Below the pieces are notes generated by a model that ran no database searches, was not told the origin of the DNA, and worked only from the letters and a program-made list of their open reading frames with translations. Both the position numbers and the translations under genes were made by a program. A stretch of DNA of 64,000 nt from an uncultured Paracoccaceae bacterium (GTDB taxonomy: Bacteria; Pseudomonadota; Alphaproteobacteria; Rhodobacterales; Rhodobacteraceae): the NCBI GenBank assembly GCA_913060475.1, contig CAJXSD010000006.1:1-64000 (forward strand), read 5' to 3'. Numbering within the stretch: the first letter of the stretch is position 1; each line of letters starts with the position of its first letter. Shown in pieces: positions 1 through 8,531 of the stretch.

Positions 1-278
1 GTATTACCCGACGGAATTAAACCGAAGATGGTTTTTGTCACAGCGCCTAAGATTCGAAAAATCTGCCCGGCTATTTCTTGGTAATTGCGATTACGAATCC
101 GCCAGAACATCATCAAGATGTGCGTTTTGGTATGCAGGAAAGTTGAATACTGCCCTAAGACATGGGCACGTTCGAGATGCTTGAACTCAGCTTCTTTATC
201 GCCAATGGACGCCGCCTCTTTAGAAGCGCTAATTTCCAGATCCCAATGAGGTTTGATCCTATAGAAATAACTTTTCAT
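1..278 (-). CDS. DUF3703 family protein (3' end outside window)
   Basis: The reverse strand reads an open frame from an ATG at 278 to the window edge (about 92 codons, no stop reached). The translation starts MKSYFYRIKPHWDLEI, and has HLERAHVLGQYSTFLHTKTH near residues 35-54 and ends in a Gly-Leu-Ile-Pro-Ser-Gly-Asn-Thr stretch; I recognise this pattern as the DUF3703 family. An AAGGGA ribosome site lies about 5 bases upstream. The family has no established function. The flank (279-471) is strikingly AT-rich compared with the rest of the window, so the gene may belong to an accessory segment to the left. Function unknown. Confidence 0.7.
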   Translation of the reverse strand, partial: MKSYFYRIKPHWDLEISASKEAASIGDKEAEFKHLERAHVLGQYSTFLHTKTHILMMFWRIRNRNYQEIAGQIFRILGAVTKTIFGLIPSGN

Positions 279-400
279 TTTGTCCCTTCGGTATTTCGAA
301 TTTACTTTTAATCAAGCATAAATTTAAACATTGGATTTTGAATAGCTAAAACTTTCCGTAGCATCAGTTGTAACTATAAAAAATTTACGCGTATTCAATG

Positions 401-414
401 ACTGATTGGTCAGT
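401..414. promoter_or_regulatory. Inverted repeat, possible TetR-type operator
   Basis: ACTGA-TTGG-TCAGT is a perfect 5-bp inverted repeat in the AT-rich gap (279-471) between the DUF3703 gene and the 3' end of guaA. Repeats of this TGACTGATTGGTCA kind resemble operators of TetR-family repressors. It lies about 120 bases upstream of the DUF3703 start, so it could control that gene. No regulator gene is visible in the window; the assignment is inference. Confidence 0.35.
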
Positions 415-424
415 ATTAATCAAA

Positions 425-464
425 AGTGTAAGTCGATAGACCGTTAAGATCTATTACTTACACT
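425..464 (-). terminator. Hairpin terminator of guaA
   Basis: AGTGTAAGT (425-433) pairs with ACTTACACT (456-464), and inside it ATAGA (436-440) pairs with TCTAT (450-454), giving a long stem 8 bases past the guaA stop. Read on the minus strand the stem is followed by TTTTGATTAAT, fitting an intrinsic terminator. Confidence 0.65.
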
Positions 465-471
465 AGAGAAA

Positions 472-2031
472 CTACTCCCACTCGATCGTGCCGGGGGGTT
501 TGGATGTGATGTCATAGGTGCAGCGATTGATGCCCTTGACTTCGTTGATGATACGGGTTGCGGTTTCGCCCAAAAATTCGTGGGTGAACGGGTAATAATC
601 CGCAGTCATACCGTCAACGGATGTTACCGCACGCAGCGCGCAGGCGTAATCATATGTGCGCCCATCGCCCATCACGCCAACGGTGCGCACCGGCAGGATC
701 GCAACAAAGGCCTGCCAAATTTCATCATAGAGCCCGTGTTTGCGGATCTGGTCGATGTAAATCGCATCCGCTTTGCGCAGAATTTCCAATTTCTCGCGCG
801 TGATTTCACCAGGGCAGCGAATGGCCAGGCCAGGTCCCGGGAACGGATGACGCCCGATAAAGCTGTCGGGCAGGCCCAATTCACGACCCAGCGCACGCAC
901 TTCGTCCTTGAACAATTCACGCAGGGGTTCGACCAGTTTTAGCCCCATTTTTTCAGGCAGGCCGCCCACATTGTGGTGCGATTTGATGGTCACGGATGGA
1001 CCGCCGCTGAACGATACGCTTTCGATCACGTCTGGGTACAGCGTCCCTTGGGCCAAAAATTCCGCGCCCTCAATCTGATTGGCGTATTTCTGGAACACGT
1101 CGATAAACAAACGGCCGATAATTTTCCGCTTGGTCTCGGGGTCGGATTGGCCCTCTAATTCGCCCAAAAACAATTCGCTTTCGTCTGCGTGAATCAGTGG
1201 GATGTTGTAATTGTCTCGGAACATGGTGACCACTTCGTCCGCTTCGCCTTGGCGCAGCAGACCGTGATCGACAAACACACAGGTCAGGTGATCGCCGATC
1301 GCTTCGTGGATCAACACGGCCGCAACGGAACTGTCGACGCCACCGGACAGACCGCAAATCACCTGTTTGTCGCCCACCTGTTCGCGAATTTTGGCAATCG
1401 CCTGTTCGCGATAGGCCCCCATAGTCCAATCGCCCGTAAACCCAGCCAATCGCACAAAGTTTTCGTACAATTTCGCACCCTTGGGGGTGTGATGCACCTC
1501 GGGGTGGAATTGCACGGCATAGAATTTGCGCGACACATCCGCAGTAATCGCGTAAGGCGCGTTGGGCGATGTGCCATAGACCTCAAATCCGGGGGCGATT
1601 TTGCTGACATGATCGCCGTGGCTCATCCAGACTTGTTCGTCGCCCTGATCAAACCAGCCATCCAACATGTCCAAGCTGCCCTTGGGGGTCACGAACGCGC
1701 GCCCGAACTCGGCCGTGCCATGGCCGCTTTCGACTTGGCCACCAAGCTGGTGCATCATGACCTGTTGGCCGTAACAGATGCCTAAAATCGGAACACCCAG
1801 CGTAAATGCGGATTGTGGCGCGCGGGGGCTGCCATCGCGGGTCACACTGTCGGGGCCACCCGAGAAAATGATCGCTTTGGGCGCAAAATCGGCCAAAAAC
1901 GCATCCGTCACATTCTGATAGGGGTGAATTTCGCAATAGACATTCAATTCGCGCAAACGCCGCGCAATCAGCTGCGTCACCTGGCTGCCAAAGTCTATGA
2001 TTAAGAGGCGGTCGTGGGTCATGTTTTCCAT
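472..2031 (-). CDS. guaA: GMP synthase (glutamine-hydrolysing)
   Basis: Converts XMP to GMP with glutamine and ATP, the last step of guanine nucleotide synthesis in the cytosol. The N-terminal class I amidotransferase domain has the nucleophile in ILGICYGQQ (Cys about 86) and the FHPEVHH part of the triad; the ATP-pyrophosphatase domain has the P-loop GLSGGVDSS; the C-terminus ends in PPGTIEWE as usual. I chose the ATG at 2031 (519 aa, normal length); the ATG at 2022 (MTHDRLL) has a slightly better GGA upstream. The frame stays open to 2247 but the extra residues do not look like GuaA. Bases 2032-2281 hold no gene that I can see. Confidence 0.96.
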   Translation of the reverse strand: MENMTHDRLLIIDFGSQVTQLIARRLRELNVYCEIHPYQNVTDAFLADFAPKAIIFSGGPDSVTRDGSPRAPQSAFTLGVPILGICYGQQVMMHQLGGQVESGHGTAEFGRAFVTPKGSLDMLDGWFDQGDEQVWMSHGDHVSKIAPGFEVYGTSPNAPYAITADVSRKFYAVQFHPEVHHTPKGAKLYENFVRLAGFTGDWTMGAYREQAIAKIREQVGDKQVICGLSGGVDSSVAAVLIHEAIGDHLTCVFVDHGLLRQGEADEVVTMFRDNYNIPLIHADESELFLGELEGQSDPETKRKIIGRLFIDVFQKYANQIEGAEFLAQGTLYPDVIESVSFSGGPSVTIKSHHNVGGLPEKMGLKLVEPLRELFKDEVRALGRELGLPDSFIGRHPFPGPGLAIRCPGEITREKLEILRKADAIYIDQIRKHGLYDEIWQAFVAILPVRTVGVMGDGRTYDYACALRAVTSVDGMTADYYPFTHEFLGETATRIINEVKGINRCTYDITSKPPGTIEWE

Positions 2032-2281
2032 GATAGCCGTGTAAATCGTCCTTGGTTTTTGCGCAAGTCTGATAAACCCTGCGGCGGGAATTATTTGCGC
2101 CTGACTTGACGCTTTCATCTGCCAGGCCGCACTTTGAGGGCGATCTTGAACAGATTTGGCGCGAATATTTGCGTCAATGTCGCTTTCGCACCTCAATCGC
2201 CGCAATTCTATCGCGACTCTGATTTGCTTTGGGATAGTGCATGCCACATCTTAATCCCGTCTTTTCACGAAAGGGCACATC

Positions 2282-3826
2282 ATGACAGAGGCAACAGCAC
2301 GCAGACGCGGACGCGGCGGTGGCGGCGCAGCACGTCGGGCAGAACGCACATCGGTTAAAATCGAGGTCGCGAAATATATCGAACGCAATATCCCAAACTT
2401 TGAGGTTCTGACCGAAGAGGCGTTGGACATTATCGAATATAACGCGGAAACGATCCTGGAAGAGGTCGGCGTAAATTTCGTCAACAACCCCGCCGCGTTG
2501 GACCGTTGGCGCGCGGTTGGCGCAACTGTTGACGGTGAACGCGTGCGCATTCCACGTGGTTTGGCGCGCAAACTGATCGCGACAGCCCCGTCAAAATTTA
2601 CCCAACATGCCCGCAACCCAGAACGTAACGTGGAAATTGGCGGTAAAAACCTGGTGCTGGCACCTGTGTATGGTCCCCCCTTTGTCCGTGATCTTGAGGG
2701 TGGCCGTCGCTATGCGACCATGGACGATTTCCAGAAATTTGTGAAATTGGGCTATATGTCGAAATGGCTGCACCATTCTGGCGGGACCGTTTGCGAACCC
2801 ACCGATGTTGCCGTGAATAAACGCCACCTGGATATGTTGTTGGCGCATATGACGCTGTCGGACAAACCGTTTATGGGGTCTGTCACCGAACCCAGCCGGG
2901 CCCAGGACAGTGTTGAGATGTGCGAAATCTTGTTTGGTAAGGAATTCGTACAAGAAAACACCGTCATGACATCACTGATCAACGTCAATTCGCCGCTGAC
3001 CTTTGATGACGTGATGATGGGCGCGATGGAGGTTTATGCCGCCAATAACCAGGCCTGCATCGTGTCGCCCTTTATCGTGGGCGGGGCCATGGCGCCTGTG
3101 TCTGTGGCAGGGACATTGACCCAAGTGTTGGCCGAGGTTCTGGCCGGTATTTCCTATAACCAGATGATCCGTCCCGGTGCGCCGGTGATTTTCGGGGCCT
3201 TTGTGACATCGATCGACATGAATTCGGGTGCGCCGACATTCGGTACACCCGAGGCATCGCATATCCTGTACGGTGCGGGTCAGTTGGCACGTCGTTTGGG
3301 ATTGCCGTTCCGGTCGGGCGGTGGTCTGTGCGGATCCAAACTGCCTGATGCGCAGGCGGCCTATGAAACAGCGAACACTTTGAATACGGCCTTGTTGGGT
3401 GGTGTGAACTTTATGTTACATTCCTGTGGCTGGCTCGAAGGCGGTCTGGTGTCCTCTTTTGAAAAATTCGTGCTGGACGCGGATCAATTGGGTGTATTGC
3501 ACCATATGGCCCGCGGTGTCGCCTATGACGAAAACGCCCAAGCGATGGATGCCATCCGCGAAGTGGGACCGGGCGGGCATTATTTGGGTTGTGCGCATAC
3601 CCAAGCCAATTTCAAAGACGCATTCTGGCGCACCAATGTGTTGGATTACAAACCCTTTGAAACATGGGACGAAGAGGGCGCACGCGACAGCATGACCCTG
3701 GCCGCGGCCAAGGTAAAAACAATGCTTGAGACCTATGAAAAACCCGCCATAGATCCCGAAATTGAGGCAGCCCTAGTCGCCTATGTCGAAAACAAAAAGG
3801 CATCGATGCCAGACAGCTTTACCTAG
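2282..3826 (+). CDS. MttB-family (non-pyrrolysine) corrinoid methyltransferase
   Basis: A 514-aa member of the trimethylamine methyltransferase superfamily (COG5598). There is no in-frame amber codon, so it is a non-pyrrolysine member; characterised ones demethylate quaternary amines such as glycine betaine and pass the methyl to a corrinoid protein, then to tetrahydrofolate. The substrate cannot be read from sequence. Residues 6-22 are an Arg/Gly-rich tail (RRRGRGGGGAARR), followed by the TIM-barrel body with HSCGWLEGG near 380. A GAAAGGG ribosome site precedes the ATG. The matching methyl-THF side enzymes lie at 60194-62507, far away in the same window. The stop overlaps that of the convergent gene by 3 bp. 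Confidence 0.85.
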   Translation: MTEATARRRGRGGGGAARRAERTSVKIEVAKYIERNIPNFEVLTEEALDIIEYNAETILEEVGVNFVNNPAALDRWRAVGATVDGERVRIPRGLARKLIATAPSKFTQHARNPERNVEIGGKNLVLAPVYGPPFVRDLEGGRRYATMDDFQKFVKLGYMSKWLHHSGGTVCEPTDVAVNKRHLDMLLAHMTLSDKPFMGSVTEPSRAQDSVEMCEILFGKEFVQENTVMTSLINVNSPLTFDDVMMGAMEVYAANNQACIVSPFIVGGAMAPVSVAGTLTQVLAEVLAGISYNQMIRPGAPVIFGAFVTSIDMNSGAPTFGTPEASHILYGAGQLARRLGLPFRSGGGLCGSKLPDAQAAYETANTLNTALLGGVNFMLHSCGWLEGGLVSSFEKFVLDADQLGVLHHMARGVAYDENAQAMDAIREVGPGGHYLGCAHTQANFKDAFWRTNVLDYKPFETWDEEGARDSMTLAAAKVKTMLETYEKPAIDPEIEAALVAYVENKKASMPDSFT

Positions 3827-4122
3827 GCTGTTTGATCAGCGCATTGCAGATATAGAACACATTCTGCCAACAGCGCGCTGAGGCATTCGACATGATCTGT
3901 CACGAAATAGGCGGCGTCATTCTGGCGCCGCTTTTCTTCGTGCGCGTCCTCGATCATCATCAGCGATTTCACAATCTCGCCCTGCGCCTTGGGGGTGTGC
4001 ATCGGGATGATCCGCGCCAAATCACGATTGCGATCATACAAATGCCGGCCATGGCGGGCCGCACGCATCAATAAACGGGGACGTTTCGCGGTTTCTAGGC
4101 GGGCGATCAAATCTTGGGTCAT
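3823..4122 (-). CDS. DUF6477 family protein
   Basis: A 99-aa protein with KRPRLLMRAARHGRHLYDR near residues 11-29, the signature I associate with the Rhodobacterales family DUF6477. It is mostly helical and charged with no signal peptide or membrane segment; function unknown. The start at 4122 is set by AAAGGA eight bases upstream; an in-frame ATG at 4137 lacks a site. It is transcribed divergently from the DUF6456 gene across a repeat-rich promoter, suggesting shared control, and its stop codon overlaps that of the convergent mttB-like gene in CCTAGG. Confidence 0.65.
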   Translation of the reverse strand: MTQDLIARLETAKRPRLLMRAARHGRHLYDRNRDLARIIPMHTPKAQGEIVKSLMMIEDAHEEKRRQNDAAYFVTDHVECLSALLAECVLYLQCADQTA

Positions 4123-4154
4123 TTTGTATCCTTTCATGTGTTTTGACCCAAGTT

Positions 4155-4198
4155 GGTTGCAAATGGTTTGCAACCTGTAATTGCAACGTGCGGTTGCA
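4155..4198. promoter_or_regulatory. Cluster of TTGCAAC inverted repeats
   Basis: Two adjacent dyads sit just upstream of the DUF6477 gene. The first is GGTTGCAAA (4155-4163), spacer TGG, then TTTGCAACC (4167-4175). The second is TGCAAC (4182-4187), spacer of 5, then GTTGCA (4193-4198). All four half-sites share the core TTGCAAC or its complement, so a dimeric repressor or activator probably binds cooperatively. The ribosome site and start of the DUF6477 gene follow closely, so binding would block that promoter. Confidence 0.6.
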
Positions 4199-4244
4199 TT
4201 AAGGAAATTTAAACTCTCGGTTAGATCTTGGATCCCGGTTATGG

Positions 4245-4260
4245 TTAACCTTTGGGTAAC
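4245..4260 (+). promoter_or_regulatory. CtrA-like box, one mismatch
   Basis: TTAA-N7-GTAAC matches the CtrA consensus TTAA-N7-TTAAC except for one base, 52 bases before the DUF6456 start. It also contains the palindrome GGTTAACC (4243-4250). CtrA itself is encoded at 10153. A single near-match is weak evidence. Confidence 0.35.
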
Positions 4261-4311
4261 AAAAACACGCATAGGTAGAAATCGCATCGACAGATGTAGA
4301 GGGACGTAAGA

Positions 4312-5265
4312 ATGACACAGCACACATTACCGATGGCCCGTGGGGGCGACGCGAAACTGGGACAGGCCGCGCAATTTTATGTTTGGAATCATATTGAGGG
4401 AAAATCACTGCGCGAAATTGCGCGGAAAACGGGCTGTCACGCGACGACCGTCATGCGCCATATCCAGCGCATTGCCGATCACCGCGATGATCCGGATGTG
4501 CGTGCGTTGATCACATCGATCGCAGGCCAGTCCGGAACCCTTGGGGCAGGGGTCGAGGATGAATTTAATCGCGCGGCCAAACTGTTGAAACAGGCCGACA
4601 CATTGCTGGTTGTGGCAACGGATATGGATCGGGCGCTGGTCATTGGCAAATCAGGGGATGCCAACTTCCATCAACTGGATGCCATTTCCCAAGATGCAGC
4701 GCATATTTTGTTGGTCAGGCTACATTTGAAATCTGTGTCGCGCGGGCGCGTGTCACGCTATTGTCATCCCAATCCAACCCATCGTGCAAAATGGCGTGAT
4801 CACATCGATGATACGACCGATCAAACCACTGTTCTGCCCGTCCGTGGCGAAGCGCCGTTGACCATACTGGCGCGCCGCCGCGATGGTCAGGGCGATGCAT
4901 TTTTGTCGCGTGATTTGGTTCAGGCGGGCCTGCGCCTGTCCGAAGATTTCGTTTTGGCAGCGGCCAGCCGGTTTGTCCAAGACACTATAAATGATGTGCC
5001 CGCGGTTTTGGATGCCGCGACCCAATGTCCCGTGTCTGGGGACCCAGCCGCGTGGGACCGTTTCATCGCAGCGCTGCGCGATCTGGGCCCGGGGTTGGCC
5101 GATATTGCCCTGCGCAGTTGTTGCCTGAACGAAGGGCTGGAGCGGAGTGAGGCGGCATTGGGCTGGTCCGCACGCTCGGGCAAGGTTGTGTTACGGATCG
5201 CCTTGCTGCGCCTAAAGCGGCATTACGATACGCTCTATGGGGCGGGGGGTGGCCAAATCGGATAA
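4312..5265 (+). CDS. Helix-turn-helix DUF6456 protein, putative regulator
   Basis: A 317-aa protein. Residues 25-60 (GKSLREIARKTGCHATTVMR) form a resolvase-like helix-turn-helix; the C-terminal third has the DUF6456 pattern: ARRRDGQGDAFLSRDLVQAG, then a conserved SCCLNEGLE and WSARSGKVVLRIALLRLKRHY. The family is common in Alphaproteobacteria and is presumed to bind DNA. GAGGGA lies upstream of the ATG. The promoter contains a CtrA-like box and, further up, TTGCAAC dyads shared with the divergent DUF6477 gene; this protein is a candidate for the factor that binds them, though that is inference. Confidence 0.7.
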   Translation: MTQHTLPMARGGDAKLGQAAQFYVWNHIEGKSLREIARKTGCHATTVMRHIQRIADHRDDPDVRALITSIAGQSGTLGAGVEDEFNRAAKLLKQADTLLVVATDMDRALVIGKSGDANFHQLDAISQDAAHILLVRLHLKSVSRGRVSRYCHPNPTHRAKWRDHIDDTTDQTTVLPVRGEAPLTILARRRDGQGDAFLSRDLVQAGLRLSEDFVLAAASRFVQDTINDVPAVLDAATQCPVSGDPAAWDRFIAALRDLGPGLADIALRSCCLNEGLERSEAALGWSARSGKVVLRIALLRLKRHYDTLYGAGGGQIG

Positions 5266-5306
5266 ATTGAATTGCAATTTTTGGTCGCATTTCATAATTT
5301 CACCTT

Positions 5307-6227
5307 ATGAATATCACTCTGCGTCAAATGCAATATTTCGTCACCTTGGCCGCACAACGCAATTTCCGCCGTGCGGCCGATGTGGTCAATATCAGCCAGC
5401 CTGCGTTATCCATCCAAATCAAAGAGATGGAGGATCGCCTGGGGGGGCAGTTGGTCGAACGACAGGCGCGTGATGTGATTGTCACATCCTTTGGCCAGAT
5501 GATTTTGGGGCATTGCAAATCCATTTTGCAAGCGGCCCATGAAATGGAACAACAGGCCAAATTATTTGCGGGACGCAGCGCGCGATTGTCAATCGGCATG
5601 ATCCCGACGATTGCGCCCTATCTGTTGCCCAATGTTCTGGCCGATCTGCGGTCGCAAGATGTGGCCTTGGACATTCAGATCCACGAAGCAAAAACAGAAA
5701 TTCTGATCGCAGGGCTGCGGTCGGGTGATCTGGACGCCGCCGTGATGGCGCTGCCGTCTTTATGCGATGATTTGCAGGATGAATTTTTGTTTCAGGATCG
5801 GTTTTTACTGGCGGGCACACATGGGCATCTGTCCCGTTATCCGCAAAACTTGGCGGCATCACAGATGTCACAGGGCCAGTTATTGTTGCTTGAGGATGGG
5901 AATTGTTTAACGGACCAAGCGTTGGATATTTGCGGCCGAACGCGTGCGCATCCCCAAATCAATATGGGGGCGTCGTCAATGGCCACGCTGACGCGGATGG
6001 TGGCTGCGGGGTTTGGGGTGACCTTGGTGCCTGAACTGGCGGCATTGGCCGAACGTGCGGCGGCAGACGGGTTAGAGTTGCGCCGCTTTGACGGGGTTGA
6101 ACCGGCGCGGCGCATCGGATTGGTGCGGCGCACCAGCACGCCTGCCGGCGAGTGGTTTTCGACATTGGCCAAACTGATCCAAGATGCGGGCAATTCTGTT
6201 GTCGCAAAATGCAGGTCGCACATCTAG
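5307..6227 (+). CDS. oxyR: Hydrogen peroxide sensor OxyR
   Basis: A 306-aa LysR-type regulator. The N-terminal winged helix (about 1-60) has RRAADVVNISQPALSIQIKEME. In the effector domain EDGNCLTDQALDIC places cysteines at 200 and 209, the same spacing as the peroxide-sensing Cys199/Cys208 of E. coli OxyR, and the following MVAAGFGVTLVPELA matches as well. Disulfide formation should switch it to an activator of peroxide defence. No catalase gene is adjacent; lipA follows after 111 bases on the same strand. Confidence 0.9.
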   Translation: MNITLRQMQYFVTLAAQRNFRRAADVVNISQPALSIQIKEMEDRLGGQLVERQARDVIVTSFGQMILGHCKSILQAAHEMEQQAKLFAGRSARLSIGMIPTIAPYLLPNVLADLRSQDVALDIQIHEAKTEILIAGLRSGDLDAAVMALPSLCDDLQDEFLFQDRFLLAGTHGHLSRYPQNLAASQMSQGQLLLLEDGNCLTDQALDICGRTRAHPQINMGASSMATLTRMVAAGFGVTLVPELAALAERAAADGLELRRFDGVEPARRIGLVRRTSTPAGEWFSTLAKLIQDAGNSVVAKCRSHI

Positions 6228-6338
6228 CGGGACGTTGATGGCAGCTATGCACAATGCGCAAAACAGAATTCTGATCCAGATACTTACATGCTGCAATTTC
6301 TATGGTATGTAACCCCCATAGGAACAAGGAACTCTGTC

Positions 6339-7283
6339 GTGCGTGATCTAAAAATCCCTCAAAGCCGCCACCCAGAAAAGGCGCATCGCCCCGATAATGC
6401 CCAGCCCCGCAAACCGGACTGGATCCGGGTCAAGGCCCCCGGCAGCGAAGGGTACAAACGCACGCGCGACATCGTGCGCGAACATAAATTGGTCACCGTC
6501 TGCGAAGAGGCCGGCTGCCCAAACGCAGGGGAATGTTGGTCGCAAGGGCATGCGACCATGATGATCATGGGCGAAATCTGTACGCGTGGCTGCACATTTT
6601 GCAACGTGGCCACAGGCCGGCCCGACACCTTGGATCAATTCGAACCGGGTCGCGTGGCGGATGCGGTTCAAAAACTGGGGCTGAATCATGTGGTGATTAC
6701 ATCCGTGGATCGCGATGATTTGGACGATGGGGGGGCAGAACATTTTGCCCAAACCATTCGCGCCATTCGCCATCGCAGCCCTGATACCACGATCGAGATT
6801 CTGACGCCTGATTTTTTGAAATGTGATCCATCGGCACTGGAAACCGTGGTTGCGGCCAAACCCGATGTGTTCAACCACAATTTGGAAACTGTGCCCGGCC
6901 TATACCCCGAGGTGCGGCCAGGCGCGCGCTATTTCCATTCGCTGCGTCTGTTGCAGCGGGTCAAGGAATTGGACCCAACCATGTTTACCAAATCGGGTAT
7001 CATGGTTGGTCTGGGCGAAACCCGTCAGGCCGTTATGCAGATCATGGATGATATGCGCGCCGCTGATGTTGATTTTCTGACCATTGGTCAATACCTGCAG
7101 CCAACGCCGAAACACCATGCGGTGGATCGCTTTGTCCATCCTGACGAATTCGCATCCTATGAAAAGGCGGCTTATGGCAAAGGGTTCCTTATGGTCTCTG
7201 CCACGCCGCTGACACGATCAAGCTATCATGCAGGCGATGATTTCGCGCGTCTGCGGGCCGCGCGTTTGGCCAAGTTGGGCTAG
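6339..7283 (+). CDS. lipA: Lipoyl synthase
   Basis: Radical-SAM enzyme inserting two sulfurs into octanoyl groups on E2 and GcvH proteins. I chose a GTG start at 6339 because AAGGA lies 8 bases upstream; it gives 314 aa, the usual size. The frame is open back to an ATG at 6288 but that extension looks non-homologous. Auxiliary-cluster cysteines are at 55, 60 and 66 ([12 protein letters not shown]), the radical-SAM CxxxCxxC at 81, 85 and 88 (CTRGCTFC), and the C-terminal RSSYHAG carries the serine ligand of the auxiliary cluster. Confidence 0.95.
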   Translation: MRDLKIPQSRHPEKAHRPDNAQPRKPDWIRVKAPGSEGYKRTRDIVREHKLVTVCEEAGCPNAGECWSQGHATMMIMGEICTRGCTFCNVATGRPDTLDQFEPGRVADAVQKLGLNHVVITSVDRDDLDDGGAEHFAQTIRAIRHRSPDTTIEILTPDFLKCDPSALETVVAAKPDVFNHNLETVPGLYPEVRPGARYFHSLRLLQRVKELDPTMFTKSGIMVGLGETRQAVMQIMDDMRAADVDFLTIGQYLQPTPKHHAVDRFVHPDEFASYEKAAYGKGFLMVSATPLTRSSYHAGDDFARLRAARLAKLG

Positions 7284-7290
7284 GATCGGA

Positions 7291-7833
7291 TCATAGATCC
7301 TGCCGGCCCAGCAGATCGTTCAAAATCGGAATAAATTCATCTGCATCGCGGGAATAGGGGTGCAGGGTACGCAGGTGTTTGAATGCGTTCAACGCCTTTT
7401 CGTATTCGTTCAGATGCATGTTGATCAACCCCAACCCCGATATTGCCCCAAAATGGCGGGGTTCGCGTTGTAGGGTTTCGAAAATATCCGCCTCGGACCC
7501 GACAAAGTCGCCGGCCAAAAACCGAATGGTCGCACGTTTGTTCCATGCCTCGGTATAATCGGGGGCAGCGGTGATGATATCTGTTAGCAACCGGTCGGCT
7601 TTGGCGAAATTGTTGCGATCCATGGCGCGCAGGGCCTGTTCCATTTTGGGGCGTTGGTCGGAATTTGCATCAGGGTATAACCACAGGGGCCAAATTTCAG
7701 CCACCAAAGCGTTGGCAACCTCAGGTGTCGGGGCCTGTTGCAATTGATCCAGCAGATCATCCACGTTTTGCGCATGGGCAGGTGCGCCCAGGCACAGTAC
7801 AACACATAAAATTTTCCAAAACCATTTGAACAT
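7291..7833 (-). CDS. Secreted TPR-repeat protein
   Basis: A 180-aa protein with a signal peptide (MFKWFWKILCVVLCLG, cleavage after AHA near residue 22). Residues 75-170 hold tetratricopeptide-like repeats, e.g. NFAKADRLLTDIITAAPDYTEAWNKRA and EYEKALNAFKHLRTLHPYS split over two or three units. It is likely a periplasmic scaffold for protein contacts; no specific partner is evident. The start at 7833 is set by AAGGACA upstream; a longer frame to 7935 would lose the signal peptide and overlap the small ORF on the other strand. It converges on lipA with a 7-bp gap. Confidence 0.75.
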   Translation of the reverse strand: MFKWFWKILCVVLCLGAPAHAQNVDDLLDQLQQAPTPEVANALVAEIWPLWLYPDANSDQRPKMEQALRAMDRNNFAKADRLLTDIITAAPDYTEAWNKRATIRFLAGDFVGSEADIFETLQREPRHFGAISGLGLINMHLNEYEKALNAFKHLRTLHPYSRDADEFIPILNDLLGRQDL

Positions 7834-7891
7834 GGCGCTGTCCTTAGGTAACGATACCAGATAACTAGACCGTACCAATTGGGTGTCAAAT

Positions 7892-8032
7892 ATGATCCGT
7901 AAATACATATGGCCACTGATTTCACCGTTTTTCAATGATAAACGGCTGGAACCCTATCTGGTCGTATTGGGGGCCATTTTGGTCATCTATGGTTTGGGGT
8001 ATACAATTTGGGGCGTTTTTGCGGCGCAATAA
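7892..8032 (+). CDS. Small single-pass membrane protein (46 aa)
   Basis: ATG at 7892, stop TAA at 8030-8032. The translation begins MIRKYIWPLISPFFNDKRLE and continues with one strongly hydrophobic helix (about residues 22-45, YLVVLGAILVIYGLGYTIW). The charged N-terminus suggests it stays in the cytosol. GGGTG lies 6 bases before the ATG. The codon choice resembles the neighbours. It is 70 bases upstream of mntR in the same direction and may be co-transcribed. I do not recognise the family. Confidence 0.5.
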   Translation: MIRKYIWPLISPFFNDKRLEPYLVVLGAILVIYGLGYTIWGVFAAQ

Positions 8033-8102
8033 CCCGTGATTTTGCACACCACCGGCCCTTGTGACGGGCAGCCCATGCGAACAAAGGCATAACAACAGAT
8101 CA

Positions 8103-8531
8103 ATGACAGACCACCCCGAACAGCCCCAAGATCAAGCCGACCGATTTGCCCGTGCACGCGAAAAACAGGCGCTTGCCCTGCTAGAGGATTATGTCGAGCT
8201 GATTGGCGATCTGATCGCGGACATGGGCGAAGCACGCGTTGCCGATATTGCCGAACGCATGGGCGTGGCCCAGCCCACCGCGACCAAGGCAATTGCCCGC
8301 CTAAAACGCGAAGGTTTGGCAACATCGCGCCCCTATCGTGGGGTGTTTTTAACAGACCAAGGCGCGGCACTGGCGGATCGGGTGCGTGCGCGCCATCGCA
8401 CCGTGGTGCAATTGTTGATCGCGGTGGGCGTTCCCCCAGAAACCGCCGAATTGGATGCCGAAGGTATCGAACATCACGTGTCCAAGGCAACCTTGGCCGC
8501 CTTTGACGCGTTTTTGGCGGACAAACCCTAG
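8103..8531 (+). CDS. mntR: Manganese-responsive regulator MntR (DtxR family)
   Basis: A 142-aa protein with a DtxR-type winged helix ([26 protein letters not shown], about residues 40-65) followed by the helical dimerisation/metal domain ([18 protein letters not shown]). It lacks the SH3-like third domain, as MntR proteins do. It should repress manganese uptake genes when Mn is plentiful. Start at 8103 gives the usual length; a GTG at 8061 is possible and neither start has a clear ribosome site. The stop TAG overlaps the stop of mnmA (convergent). Confidence 0.85.
   Translation: MTDHPEQPQDQADRFARAREKQALALLEDYVELIGDLIADMGEARVADIAERMGVAQPTATKAIARLKREGLATSRPYRGVFLTDQGAALADRVRARHRTVVQLLIAVGVPPETAELDAEGIEHHVSKATLAAFDAFLADKP

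Noticed and set aside
2032-2247. N-terminal extension of guaA
   Set aside because: The frame is open but the residues do not match GMP synthases, and the shorter form has the normal 519 aa.
2282-3826. Pyrrolysine-containing MttB
   Set aside because: No in-frame TAG before the true stop, so pyrrolysine is not used; it is a non-pyrrolysine superfamily member.
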